DNA from: Beta vulgaris subsp. vulgaris
Lineage: Eukaryota; Streptophyta; Magnoliopsida; Caryophyllales; Amaranthaceae
Direction: 5' to 3'
Assembly (NCBI RefSeq): GCF_026745355.1
Contig: NC_079206.1
Coordinates: 1,667,800 to 1,731,799, forward strand
DNA: 64,000 nt
A model generated the notes under the pieces. It worked only from the letters and a program-made list of their open reading frames with translations. It did no database searches and was not told the DNA's origin. The stretch's first letter is position 1, and the number at the start of each line of letters is the position of its first letter. Positions 53,914 to 64,000 of this stretch are shown one piece after another. The position numbers were made by a program, and so were the translations under genes.

Positions 53914-54394
53914 CTTTCTCTGTTTTATATTACTCATTACACTTTTCAATTCACAGACTCGTAAACAATTTTCGAAGAAGAAAGAGATAGAGAGTAAAAA
54001 GAAAGGGGACTCATGTGAGAGGAGAGAAATAGAAAGAGTTTATTGCCCAAAAAGAAAGTATAGCAAGTAATGTGAAACCAGGGCCGTCTTGAAGATTTTG
54101 GGGCCCCAATCTAACATGGAAATTGGGCCCCTAAATTTATAGAAAATAAAGATGAAAGTTTAGAGTTTTAAAGATGGAAAGTTGAAAATCTAAAGATAAA
54201 CTTGACAATTTATGAAGGGTAGAAAACAAGGGTGAAATCTTCAAATATGAAGTAAATTTTTCAAAATAATATATTTTGGGGCCTTCATAATTTTGGGACC
54301 CTGTGCTGTTGGGCTTCTTGCACACCCTCATCTACCCCTCTATGTGAAACTTCTCACAATAAAAAGTGTAGCGAGTATTATGAAACGGAGGAAG
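53914..54394. mobile_element. Stowaway-type MITE split by a small hAT element
   Basis: The left end CTTTCTCTGTTTTATATTAC and the reversed right end CTTCCTCCGTTTCATAATAC are flanked by TA. The interior matches the copy at 52674. It is interrupted at 54078-54341. Confidence 0.88.
54078..54341. mobile_element. Non-autonomous hAT-like insertion (264 bp)
   Basis: It starts CCAGGGCCGTCTTGAAG and is flanked by a perfect 8-bp duplication, ATGTGAAA, at 54070-54077 and 54342-54349. That octamer occurs once in the sister MITEs, which act as the empty site. The right end (reversed AGAGGGGTAGATGAG) is only loosely like the left, so the terminal repeat is weak. Confidence 0.8.
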
Positions 54395-54535
54395 TAGTTA
54401 TGCTAACTTCTAACTTAACTAAAAGTCTTTAACATGATTTCTGGGATATTAAACACTTGGTAGGACTGTTTTTATTCCTACCTTAGTTATTCTTGTTCTT
54501 ACTCGAATTCAAATTAGTCGAAGTCTATTAAGCTA

Positions 54536-54696
54536 CTTCCTCCATTTCTTTATACTCGTAACGAACGGTCAAAGAACATACAGGAGAGGGAGTGAAATAT
54601 GAGTCATATGATTTATATAATATAATAGTAATGTTTTATTTGTAAGAGAATATGTCCAAAAGAAAAATATTGTTGCAAGTTAAGAAAAGGAGAAAG
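54536..54696. mobile_element. Stowaway-like MITE
   Basis: The left end CTTCCTCCATTTCTTTATAC and the reversed right end CTTTCTCCTTTTCTTAACTT are similar and TA flanks both. The short 161-bp length suggests an internal deletion. Confidence 0.6.
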
Positions 54697-55590
54697 TATG
54701 AATAATTAGTTGGTTAAAAAAAAGGGAAAGAGAGAGAGAAAGGGGTTGTGGAGTTGGCATGCAGTGAGTTCATATACAAAGAAGCTAAGCTAGTCACACT
54801 TTTTTACCTAATATATGCAAACTTGGTTACAGCTAGCTGTCAATGAATTTTGTTGGGGTATGAGAAGATCCTTCAAATTTGGAAGCAAAGTATCTAATGA
54901 ACCCATCACGATATAAAAGCGTTATGCATTTTCCTCGAAGCTAGTTAAAGTGTTTGGAAAACTTGGAAGATTATACTCCGTCCATTAGATCATTTCTATT
55001 CATCGTTTTGTTTTGCTAATAAATATTCATATATAGCTATTTTGTTAGGAGTTTTTTAGTTGCAACAGTTTGATTTTTTTTACCGGTTATTTATATATTT
55101 TATGTCGATCATTTTTGGTAATTTATATACATTTTATAATACAAACAAATCAATGGTGAGGAGAAAAAGAGAGTTGTAATTGTATTTCAAACCTATGTTA
55201 TGTTCTAAAGGAGTAGATGTATTGTGAAACATTCAAAAGAGTAAATGGTGTATGTATTTTGAAACATCCAAAGAGGAAAGTGGTGCATGTATTATGATAT
55301 ACAAGATATCACTAATATCTATATTAAAAGGTGTTTTTCAACAAGAAATTGTTTCACGTGGCGCTATCCTTTAGAGTGTTGACTTCATTTACTCTATATA
55401 CAATATAAAAATTAGAAAATACATGGTATGAGATTTGATTCCATGACCTTAAATTGTAAACTAAAGTCTGAACCACCAAACCAAGTAATGTTTGGTGTTA
55501 TTATTTCAAAGTAAAATGCTATCAAATAAAAGTTATGATTACTCGGGAATAGTTTAGGCCTAAATATGTATATATATATATATATATTAT

Positions 55591-56017
55591 GGTCCTGTTT
55601 GGCAAATAGAGTTTAGAGTTTAGTTGTTAGAGTTTAGAGTTTATTGTAGAGTTTTAACTTTTTGTTCAGCAGATTTGACTGCTGATTTGACAACTTTTTT
55701 TTATAAATGTGTTTGTTAACAATTAACTGATTGCTAAAAGCTTATTGCCATTTGTTTGAGTAAAATGACATTTATAGACATTTTAATACAATGTGTAGTA
55801 GTATTATTAGAGGCAAAGAAGTCACTGAACATATTTACCTAATTCTCTAAAGAAAAAGCTCCTATTAAAAGCTTTTTCATTTTGAGAGTTTTCATTCACT
55901 CTCTCTAAAACTCTATTTTACCAAACACACCTTTTAAAGTTTTTGACTAGTCAAAACTCTAAAAGTAGTCCAAAACTCTCTTTTTGCTCTAAAAAACTCT
56001 AATTGCCAAATACCCCC
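55591..56017. mobile_element. MITE with PIF/Harbinger-like ends
   Basis: The left end GGTCCTGTTTGGCAAATAG and the reversed right end GGGGGTATTTGGCAATTAG both continue AGTTT; TAT flanks each side (55588-55590, 56018-56020). The length is 427 bp, with repeated AGAGTTTAG motifs inside. Confidence 0.7.
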
Positions 56018-58018
56018 TATAAAAAAGAACATATAATAATGTAAAGTCTTATTAAATTGATCTTAATGTGTATTTTGAGATATTAAATTTCAAATGACAT
56101 AATGGTCTTTAGTGATGAACCATACTAAAGTGGCTTGTATCATAAGTCGGGAGTATGTAACATTTAGGTGTTCAGACTAACTCTTATAGAAAACTAGGAA
56201 GTATTATTGAGTGCTCAAGAGCACCACATTCTTTGTTGTTCTCGACCAATACTAAGTATTGATCCACTTGTGACTCATTTGTTTAGTAGAGTTGGTATTT
56301 CTGGAGTGTCATGCATTCTTTAATGGTCAATAGAATCTCTAACTTGGCAACTTGTTACAACCACATATGATGATCTTGTCACTTGAAAATGCACTCTTAA
56401 ATAACTCGATGTTTCAAGGACTTTTTTACTTCTTGTTTAATTTTACTGTCTTGAACTAAGATTTGTTACATGAATACATGTTTGTCAAATTAAAAAATAA
56501 TTTACAGCTGACAAGTGACAAGATCATTTTCACTTACACCTCAAAAAAAAAATGTTCATTAATTTTCACTCTTAAGTGAGGAAGCATATATATAACATTA
56601 TCTTTTCAATAAAGATCTAATGGGTGTACATAATTGTGTATAGTCTTGAATCAATATGCAATATTGGAGGATACAACAAACAATAAGGATTCCTCTTTGA
56701 GAAATCATACAATAAGAATTTGATCTTGACTAATTGGGATAGTCACATTTATATCTAACAAGTACTTTTTGCTAACTCATTATCGTAACAAGAGGCAAAT
56801 AAAACGCTATAACATGGATGATCCAATATGTTAAAATCATGGAATTATTGAAAACTAATTCAAATTATATCAACTATAGCTTAGATTTCAATCTCAAATT
56901 TGATAGATTGGTCAAAATGCACATCACTCCATCTCAAGTTTCGATATTGTGATTCAAAACTTAATTAGAAAATTAATCCAAGCTGCTACAACCTTTAATA
57001 TTTGGAGTTCAACTTTTGTCACCAAATCCATCGCTCATCTCATTTACAATTTCACTATGCATTCGTAAATGACATGTTGAGGGAGAAAATCAAGTAGTAA
57101 TCAAGGCATTATAAACAAAAAAGGTATAATAATCAATGCTACAATAGGATCATTGTAATAAACTCATTAGGAAATTGATGATAATTCTAGTTGCGAACAT
57201 ACACAACATTAATCATATCAGACAATACATCTTTCCATTCAACTTATTTATCGAGAAGAGAATCGTGTGACAGACTGGATAACTAATTGTAATAATTTAA
57301 ATTCATTTATTATGAATATTGATACTCAATAATCACATGTCTATAATAATATAGCAAAGAGTTATATATTTCTTGTATTATAGCATGTTGTAGCTTGTAA
57401 GCACTAATTCATCAGCCTTTTACTAGACATCACCAACAGCATGTCCAAAAATGGTCGCTCATGCCCGAGGAGTACTGAAAAAAGTAAGAACGTCTAAACG
57501 AGTCCAAGTATCAGAAAATACAAAAAAAATATAGCTATTGATAGTGCCTAAAAATTGACAATGGTAAAAAGCCTAAAAGGTTATTGTCCAACTCATCATT
57601 ATTCATGATTTTACGCGTTAAAGTGATGAGGAGCAAAAATAGAAGCAAAAAAGGGGGATTAATGAAGATCGTCCATCAAATTAAAAGGACTGTACGTTTT
57701 TGCTTCATTGTTGACTTGTTGTTGGTCCTTTTCAATTACGAGCTTAAAATATACTATAATCATTTGAACTCCAATGCAACTTGTTCAAATTCATCTTCGG
57801 CTTTATTTTATGAAAAGAAAAAAAACTATCACTAGTCATCTTTAGTCAAGTAGTCATACATACATGCAAATATACAATATATTAATTAGAGGAGAAACAT
57901 AGAATAACTAACGTATTAAAACTTTTAATTTGGACGGTACGTAGTTCTAAGGTTAGGAGAAATTCTTCATACTTTTCTGTATATAGCGAAATAGCTAGCA
58001 AATGTGAGTGACTCAAGT

Positions 58019-58166
58019 AACCAGTGCTTGAGAGTAGGGATTCCCTTAGATCTCCCCTACTCTTAAATGTTGATCTCTGTAGTTGTGTTGACTGATCTGA
58101 ACGAGATGCTGGTCCAATAGGGTCTTTTTTTTATACTAACGTGTCCCTAATGGGGACCAAAAAAAA
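58019..58166 (+). mobile_element. Short poly(A)-tailed retroposon with 19-bp target duplication
   Basis: An insert of about 148 bp ends in an A run after GGGGACC and is bounded by perfect 19-bp repeats, AAATGTGAGTGACTCAAGT, at 58000-58018 and 58167-58185. This is the hallmark of LINE-driven insertion. I see no Pol III box A or box B, so it may be a 5'-truncated LINE end or a retrocopy of an unknown RNA rather than a tRNA-derived SINE. Confidence 0.8.
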
Positions 58167-59023
58167 AAATGTGAGTGACTCAAGTGATGATGGCCCGCCA
58201 AATGCTTTTTGGTGCCAGAAGGTGAATTGAAGTGAGTCATAAGTTTTTACTTAAGAACAATTAGGTGATTAGTTACATTATGTTGGACTGAAATTAAAAT
58301 TAATGATGAAAGATAGTTTATTATATGTGGTAAATGTAAGAATATGGAATAAAGTCCTCAATTAGAATAATGTTGTCATATATGTAGTTATACTACTATA
58401 TAGTGAGAAAATACAAGGAGTGAACATAATTAAAAAAATCACCTAAAGTTATACATCAATCAGAGAAGAATATCCTTACTATACATTTTACATTTTAGTT
58501 ACTTAGGGTGCGTTTTCTTCACCTTAATAAATTGAATTTCAAAACCAATAAATTCAGTTCAAATCCAATACCCATGTAATTATAGCGAGAGTAGAATAAA
58601 TGATGATACTAGATCGAAGGTGAAGAAAAAGCTGGAAAGAAAAGCACTTGGTAAGTATAGGACTAAAAAATGATCTGATTTGACCTTCTCATGAACATAT
58701 GAATTTCTAACTAAATTAGTACATTTTTATGTTGGACATGGTTAGTGGACAAGCAACTGAAGACTTATGTCGTCACATATTAACTATACAGTGTACCAGT
58801 CTATGGGCACATTCTTGGTTCTTGCCCTCCTTTAATTTGGCTCTAACATCATCTAAGAATATGGAATAAAATTCGGCCTATCGGATTATTGTCATTTATG
58901 CAATATGTGTATAGTGAGAGATTGCAAGGTGTGAACATAATCTAATTCATTACACCTAAAGCTATACACAATCGATTAAGAATATCCTAGATATATTTAC
59001 ATATCTATTCATACTCTATTAGT

Positions 59024-59466
59024 AAAATGGAGTGCATGATCTTTAACTTCAAATTTGAATATTTGCCATATCAATACCCTTACAAGCACAAATCAATTAG
59101 ACAAGGAATATAGAGCGAGTACCTCTAAGATTTAAAAAAAAAGGTTATATGTATCCTCAACTCAAAAAGGATCTTTCTAACCTATACCACAATGCATAAG
59201 TAAAGAGCATAAAAATCAAAGTACGTATATAATATGTCATTATATAAAATAGGGTGCATGATTTTTAACTTCAAATTTGAATATTCGCCATATCAATACC
59301 CTTACAAGCACAAATCAATTAGACATGGAATATAGAGAGAGTATCTCTAAGATTTAAAAAAAAGGTTATATGTATCCTCAACTTTGTAAAAAGGATCTTT
59401 CTAACCTATACCACAATGTATAAGTAAAGAGCATAAAAATCAAAGTATATAATATATCATTATATA
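59024..59466 (+). repeat. 222-bp tandem duplication
   Basis: Two adjacent units (from about 59024 and 59246) with an offset of 222 bp share most bases, for example GTGCATGAT at 59032 and 59254 and CTTACAAGCACAAATCAATT in both. Only scattered substitutions and small indels separate them. Confidence 0.88.
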
Positions 59467-59536
59467 AAAAGTTTCCATCTTAAAATTCAACCAAACTAAA
59501 AAAACTCACATGATAATCTATATTTTAAGTATCTAT

Positions 59537-59661
59537 ACCAAGGATGTCTTGACCTAGTGGTTAAGATTGAGGTGATGTTCACTATGTCACAGGTTCGAAC
59601 CCCCTCCCCTTGTTTGTGCTTTGTACTGCCTTCGTGGCTTATATGGATGAAAAATAAAATC
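59537..59661 (+). mobile_element. tRNA-derived SINE with 12-bp target duplication
   Basis: Box A (TGACCTAGTGGTTAAGA) and an intact box B (GGTTCGAACCCC) are well spaced. The body is short (125 bp) with an A-rich end (GATGAAAAATAAAATC). Flanks TTAAGTATCTAT at 59525-59536 and 59662-59673 are identical. It is the best-preserved SINE in the window. Confidence 0.88.
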
Positions 59662-59673
59662 TTAAGTATCTAT

Positions 59674-62600
59674 GCTTATTTATTATCGCCAAATAGAATC
59701 TTGTTGTATTATATTATTTTTTAACGAAATCTTGAAATTCTTATTAACCTATGATCTATATTGTTGTAATGCATTGTATGTCCCGTAATAGGTCCATTGT
59801 TCTACCCTTTCCATGGAGTTGATGACTATTCATAGATATTATAAAGTTCGACCCAATGCTTTATTTTCGTCCTAGTTGATCATGATTCAACATTAGAAAT
59901 TATTGATTTTTTCCCAATCACCAAATACTTTTGTCTGTAAATACTACATAGGTTAGAAAATCATTGTAAAAATGCATGATGTAACTCAAGGTTGAGCAAA
60001 AAAATTATCATATTTCCTTAATGATTAATGAATGAAGCAATTTTGTTAACTAAATAAATCATCATTCATGCATGTTTAATACGCCATATGTCTAGTGGTC
60101 TAATTGGTAAATGAAAGTCCTACAAATAATGTCGGAGGACTTGAAATTGAATATAATATATATGTACTATTGCTACACTAGTAGAATAATCCCATATTAT
60201 CGCGGTTTTAAGGAGTCTTTTGCTGCAATTTTGATGTCGTAACAATTCAAGACGCAACAATAGATTAGACCTATTGTCGGCTAAGAGGATGAGAGGGTTA
60301 AGGGGTAGTGACGACAAGAGGATGAGAATGATGTGGAAGCGTCTCGCGTTGGTTAAAGCGGCACGAGAATGGACAAGAATTAAGACTGAGAAGATGAGAG
60401 GGTTGAGGGGAGACTTAGAGGATGAGAGGGTAAGAGGAAGAGAGATGATGAGAGAAGAGGAGAGAATATGAGAGATTTTTTTAGGAGGGTTTGAGAGGGG
60501 AGTGACGACAAGAGGAAAGAAGGGTTAGAGAAGATGATGAGAGGCGTGAAACTATCAAACTAAGTATAAAAGAGGAGAGAGCAGTAAGAAGTAAGTAAGA
60601 TACTGAACTCTAGTTTTTTAACTATATGGCTGCGAGTTCCTTAGAAAACCGCAGCCATTCAATAGCAACAATATATAATTATTTTACTAGTGTAATAGTC
60701 ATTAGTTTGTATTGGTGATAGTTTGTATTATTCATTGAAAATAGCTTATATTTCACTTCATTATTTTACATATATTAATGATACTTTGTATGGTTTATGT
60801 CAAGTTTACTTGTAATACATACTCTTGTTTTCCTTTGTTCTACTCAGTTATATATTGTAGATATAAATGACCGAGATATAGATTAAAGATACCAAAGATA
60901 GTGGTGCTAGTTTAGTAAAAAGGATTAATTTATGTGGGCCCTATTAGAGGGGTTTTTGATGGTAAAAGAAATTAATTTGTCAATCTAAGAATAAAGCATG
61001 AAAACAAATTGAAAATAAATAAAATAAAATAAGGTTGATTATATAATTCCAAATTGTATCCCTATGAAATAGGAACAATCTTAATTTTTTCAATGAGGAT
61101 GAGACAACAAGACGTGAACAACTATTTAATGAACAAATTCTTGCTTAATTAACTATATTAAAGCTTTAAAAGTTTAAATTACTTCTCATATTTGGACAAA
61201 ATTAGGTACATAAAATATCAACATAAATACATAGACCCCACCAACCAATCTTCCTATATACTCTAGCTATATCATCTCCTCTCAATTTCTTATCCAAACC
61301 CTCACTAAACTAAAAATTATCAATGATAAAATCTTCTAATGGTGACTAGTGAGTAGTGACTGGTAGTGGGACGAGGTAAAGGACCCATCTATGATTGATG
61401 AAATTGCTTGTGGCTTCATTAGTAGGATTCATAAGTTACACCCTTTATTCTTCCCTCTAGAACTATGATCAAACACTCACACACTCACAAACTCACACCC
61501 ATCTTCAATTTTTCTTATTTTCTCATAGCAATTAGTACTACATAGTTGTCCCTAAAAATGTGTTAATACTGATTGGATTTTATTAAAATCTATTCTAAAT
61601 TATTGCATTTAGACTATATTACCCTTTATTCAAAGTATTAGCGCTTATTTAAACTTATTAAACCTAACCATTTTTATTAGAGAACTTATATGATTCTTTA
61701 TATTTATAACTTAGGTAATTATATAGTTTAAGTGTGTACCTCCTCAGTCCTAATTCACTTGCTATATAGTACTACATGTACCCATTTCCTTAAACTTGTG
61801 CAAAAGTGAATATAATAATTAGGTAAATTGTGAAGGAATTTATATACGTCAAAATCTTATTAATAATTTAGCTAATTATATTGCTACTCGTCTTTTATAA
61901 CTTAATAACTAGCTAGATGGATTACTAGGTCAGTATTGATTCTAGAGAGATGAGAAGAGTAGTGGCTTTTGAAATCGAACAATATTACGATAACCATTGT
62001 CTTAGAGACATAGCTCCGTATGTACTCATGAACATAATTTCTTATTAGATTATTACACTTCTCTTCTCCCTCAAAAAAGTCGACATTAACCCCTCTATAA
62101 AGAGTAATTATTAGGAAAGGTAAACAAAAAAAATAAAAACATCGTTGAATTCAATTGACAAGATTAAGTGGGGGGCGTTGGAAAAATTATATTATTCTTA
62201 CTTGTTTGCTTCCTACTAATTTGCCCTTAAGTGACATGTCAGAATTGAAGGTGGATCTGACGCATCAAATCAGATTTTTAGAGTTACTCGGCGGCTCTAC
62301 AGTAAATTAGTGGGACATCCCATTTATGTTGGTCCATAATACTTCTCAAAAAAGTCAAACAAATTAGCAAAGATTTAACGTAAAAAAAAATCACCTTTAT
62401 ACTAAAAGAAAAGGTTAATGCTTTTAATTGGTTCTCTTAAGTGTACCGAGTCAGAATGATAGACTTCCCATCAACAGTTGCGTGATCCAGCAAATATAAG
62501 GGGGTTGCGCTGTATTGCTCGATCTGGTTCATTATAGTTTATTTGAAGGCGAAATTAATTTGATCTTATCTGATTATATCTTGTTTTTCTTTAATATTTA

Positions 62601-64000
62601 TTGTAGATGCCGTTTGACCGTTAATTAATGATTTTTTTTTAAAAAAAAAAAAGTGCACGAGTCCGAGTCATGTACTATTGTACTCGTGATCATTTAAGAG
62701 GCAAACTCAGTTGGCACATAGAGTATACATGTCGAACACTGAAACTATGAAAGAGAACTTAATCACAATCCTTAATAATTCCAATAAAATAATTGTATCT
62801 TTGCACAAATGATTGTCAATCTGATGTCTATTAGAGGTGGAACGCATAATCATAAATAGCAAGTTGTGGAAGATTTTTCAGTTACTGCCAAGAACTTGTA
62901 TTATATATATTGAAAGATAAGGTAAAAGGTACAAGTATCCTATATTTTTTCTAGAATGTTGTGTGCCAATATCTTAGATTGTGCTTAATCAGAAATGAAC
63001 CACCCATAAAAACATAACAAAACAAATAAAGTTGGCCCCTTATTAGTTCCATTATTTTGAATCTTTGGTCACTTACTTGGCAATCCCCCAACCTTGAGGA
63101 TAATGTGAAAGAAAATCCTCCATTCTATTGTTCCTTTTTTAGCTAGGAATGGTTTTGTGTTGGTGGTTTATGAGTAGATTATAAGCTCTTTTTTTTTTTG
63201 TATTTGTAAGCGTATATTTATGGATACGTGTGTCATTGTAAATATGTGTGTATATTCCCTTGATTGTTGTGATAGCAACTGAAAGATGCATGAAAGTATG
63301 AGCGAGATTTTGTATCCATATTTGTTTTTAAGAGGTTTCTTTCGATATAAAGTAATAGCCTTACATGCACGCAATGCGGACGATAACGTGTGATAGTTTA
63401 TGAAATAGAAAATGAAATTAATTGGGTAGAAAAATATTTTTACATTTTATTTTCCTGGAAAAACTGATGTTTAGTTTAAATATCCTACTTTTTTTATTCA
63501 AGTGAAACAATTAGTTATCTCCTTTTTTTTTTCTTTTTCTATTTTTTGGTGTCCCCCATATGTTGCCTTATATAATAGAGATATTTATAGTTTGTTTGGA
63601 GTCCAGGTCTTTTTTAGATCAAGCTTACTAATTGATAAAAGTATGCAAGTATAATACAACGGACCTTGCACAAATGGTAGATTAATATGTGTTGCATCTC
63701 TCAGTTGTCTATATTCATTATGTCTAAGCGTTATAATCGTGTATAGGGTGAGTTGCGATAATAGTTAGCTACATTTAAGATTGTGATATCTTTGATGTTT
63801 CTTTCCCTTGTTTAGATGAGGTAGGAAGTTTAAGATATTATAAGGGATATTACTTGGGTTTCGTATTCTCAAAAATTTAGAAAGTTTTTGTAATGCCTAT
63901 TTAAAAGGCTATTATATATGAAGAGTTATTTTGTGAAGAAAACTAGATTTTAGGAGCTGACAATAATTATAATTTTGTGGCCACAATTATATATCTTGGG
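59674..64000. other. Non-coding right-hand end
   Basis: AT-rich sequence. It holds the CACTA-like block at 60176-60692; otherwise there are only homopolymer runs and short chance frames. Near 61240-61500 a TATA-like stretch and CT-rich segment could be a promoter of something, but no coding exon or hairpin follows that I can recognise. Confidence 0.4.
60176..60692. mobile_element. Possible CACTA-type non-autonomous element
   Basis: The left end is CACTAGTAGAATAATCCC and the reversed right end is CACTAGTAAAATAATTATA. Subterminal stretches (CGCGGTTTTAAGGAG, AAAACCGCAGCCATTCAATA) resemble those of CACTA MITEs. The centre is GAGGATGAGAGG-type purine repeats. The 3-bp flanks (CTA, TAA) do not match, so the target duplication is not confirmed. 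Confidence 0.55.

Larger units (their letters stand above)
54697..58999. other. Non-coding spacer
   Basis: AT-rich sequence. It holds the MITE at 55591-56017, the retroposon at 58019-58166, a SINE-like relic on the minus strand near 55425-55490, and a diverged duplicate pair (58338-58500 and 58856-59000). No gene was seen. Confidence 0.45.

Noticed and set aside
59560..59605. Possible tRNA gene (box A and intact box B)
   Set aside because: No acceptor stem closes around the boxes, and the unit has a tail and a 12-bp target duplication, so it is a SINE.
60274..60471. 65-codon Arg/Met/Glu-rich frame
   Set aside because: Translation of GAGGATGAGAGG-type purine repeats inside a CACTA-like element.

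Overview
This 64 kb window reads as nuclear DNA of a flowering plant, most likely a eudicot; the sequence alone does not settle the species. The reasons are intron-rich genes with GT-AG splice sites, AT-rich introns and spacers, protein families in their plant form (a plastid-type fused PabA-PabB protein, a plant kinesin-light-chain-related protein), and a dense load of plant-type transposable elements. I see no operons, CRISPR arrays, rRNA genes or intact tRNA genes.

Four protein-coding genes can be supported and all lie in the first 43 kb. (1) 333-1817, minus: the 5' end of an IPI1/TEX10-like pre-rRNA-processing gene that runs off the left edge. (2) 7654-16298, plus: a complete 13-exon glutamine-dependent NAD+ synthetase (706 aa). 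(3) 18967-23052, plus: a complete 3-exon kinesin-light-chain-related TPR protein close to KLCR1/CMU1 (602 aa). (4) 26162-43191, plus: a complete 14-exon aminodeoxychorismate synthase of folate synthesis (876 aa), stretched to 17 kb by transposon-filled introns. I rebuilt the exons by hand; every internal junction keeps frame. The genes serve unrelated house-keeping roles (ribosome assembly, NAD, microtubules, folate) and show no sign of working as a cluster.

The spacers and introns form a layered transposon record. It includes a 2.6 kb solo LTR (3610-6242) with a 5-bp target duplication, a run of about ten Stowaway-type MITEs, PIF/Harbinger-type MITEs, several non-autonomous hAT elements, a possible CACTA-type element, two degraded LINEs, at least five tRNA-derived SINEs, and a complete 292-bp miniature LTR retrotransposon (TRIM/SMART type).

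From 43.2 kb to the end (about 21 kb) I find no convincing gene: only a truncated LINE, MITEs, SINEs, a local tandem duplication and AT-rich sequence. I did not find a convincing new gene system. The most informative material is the nested, target-duplication-bounded insertions, especially 52674-54394, 24941-25403, 30505-31096 and 58000-58185.
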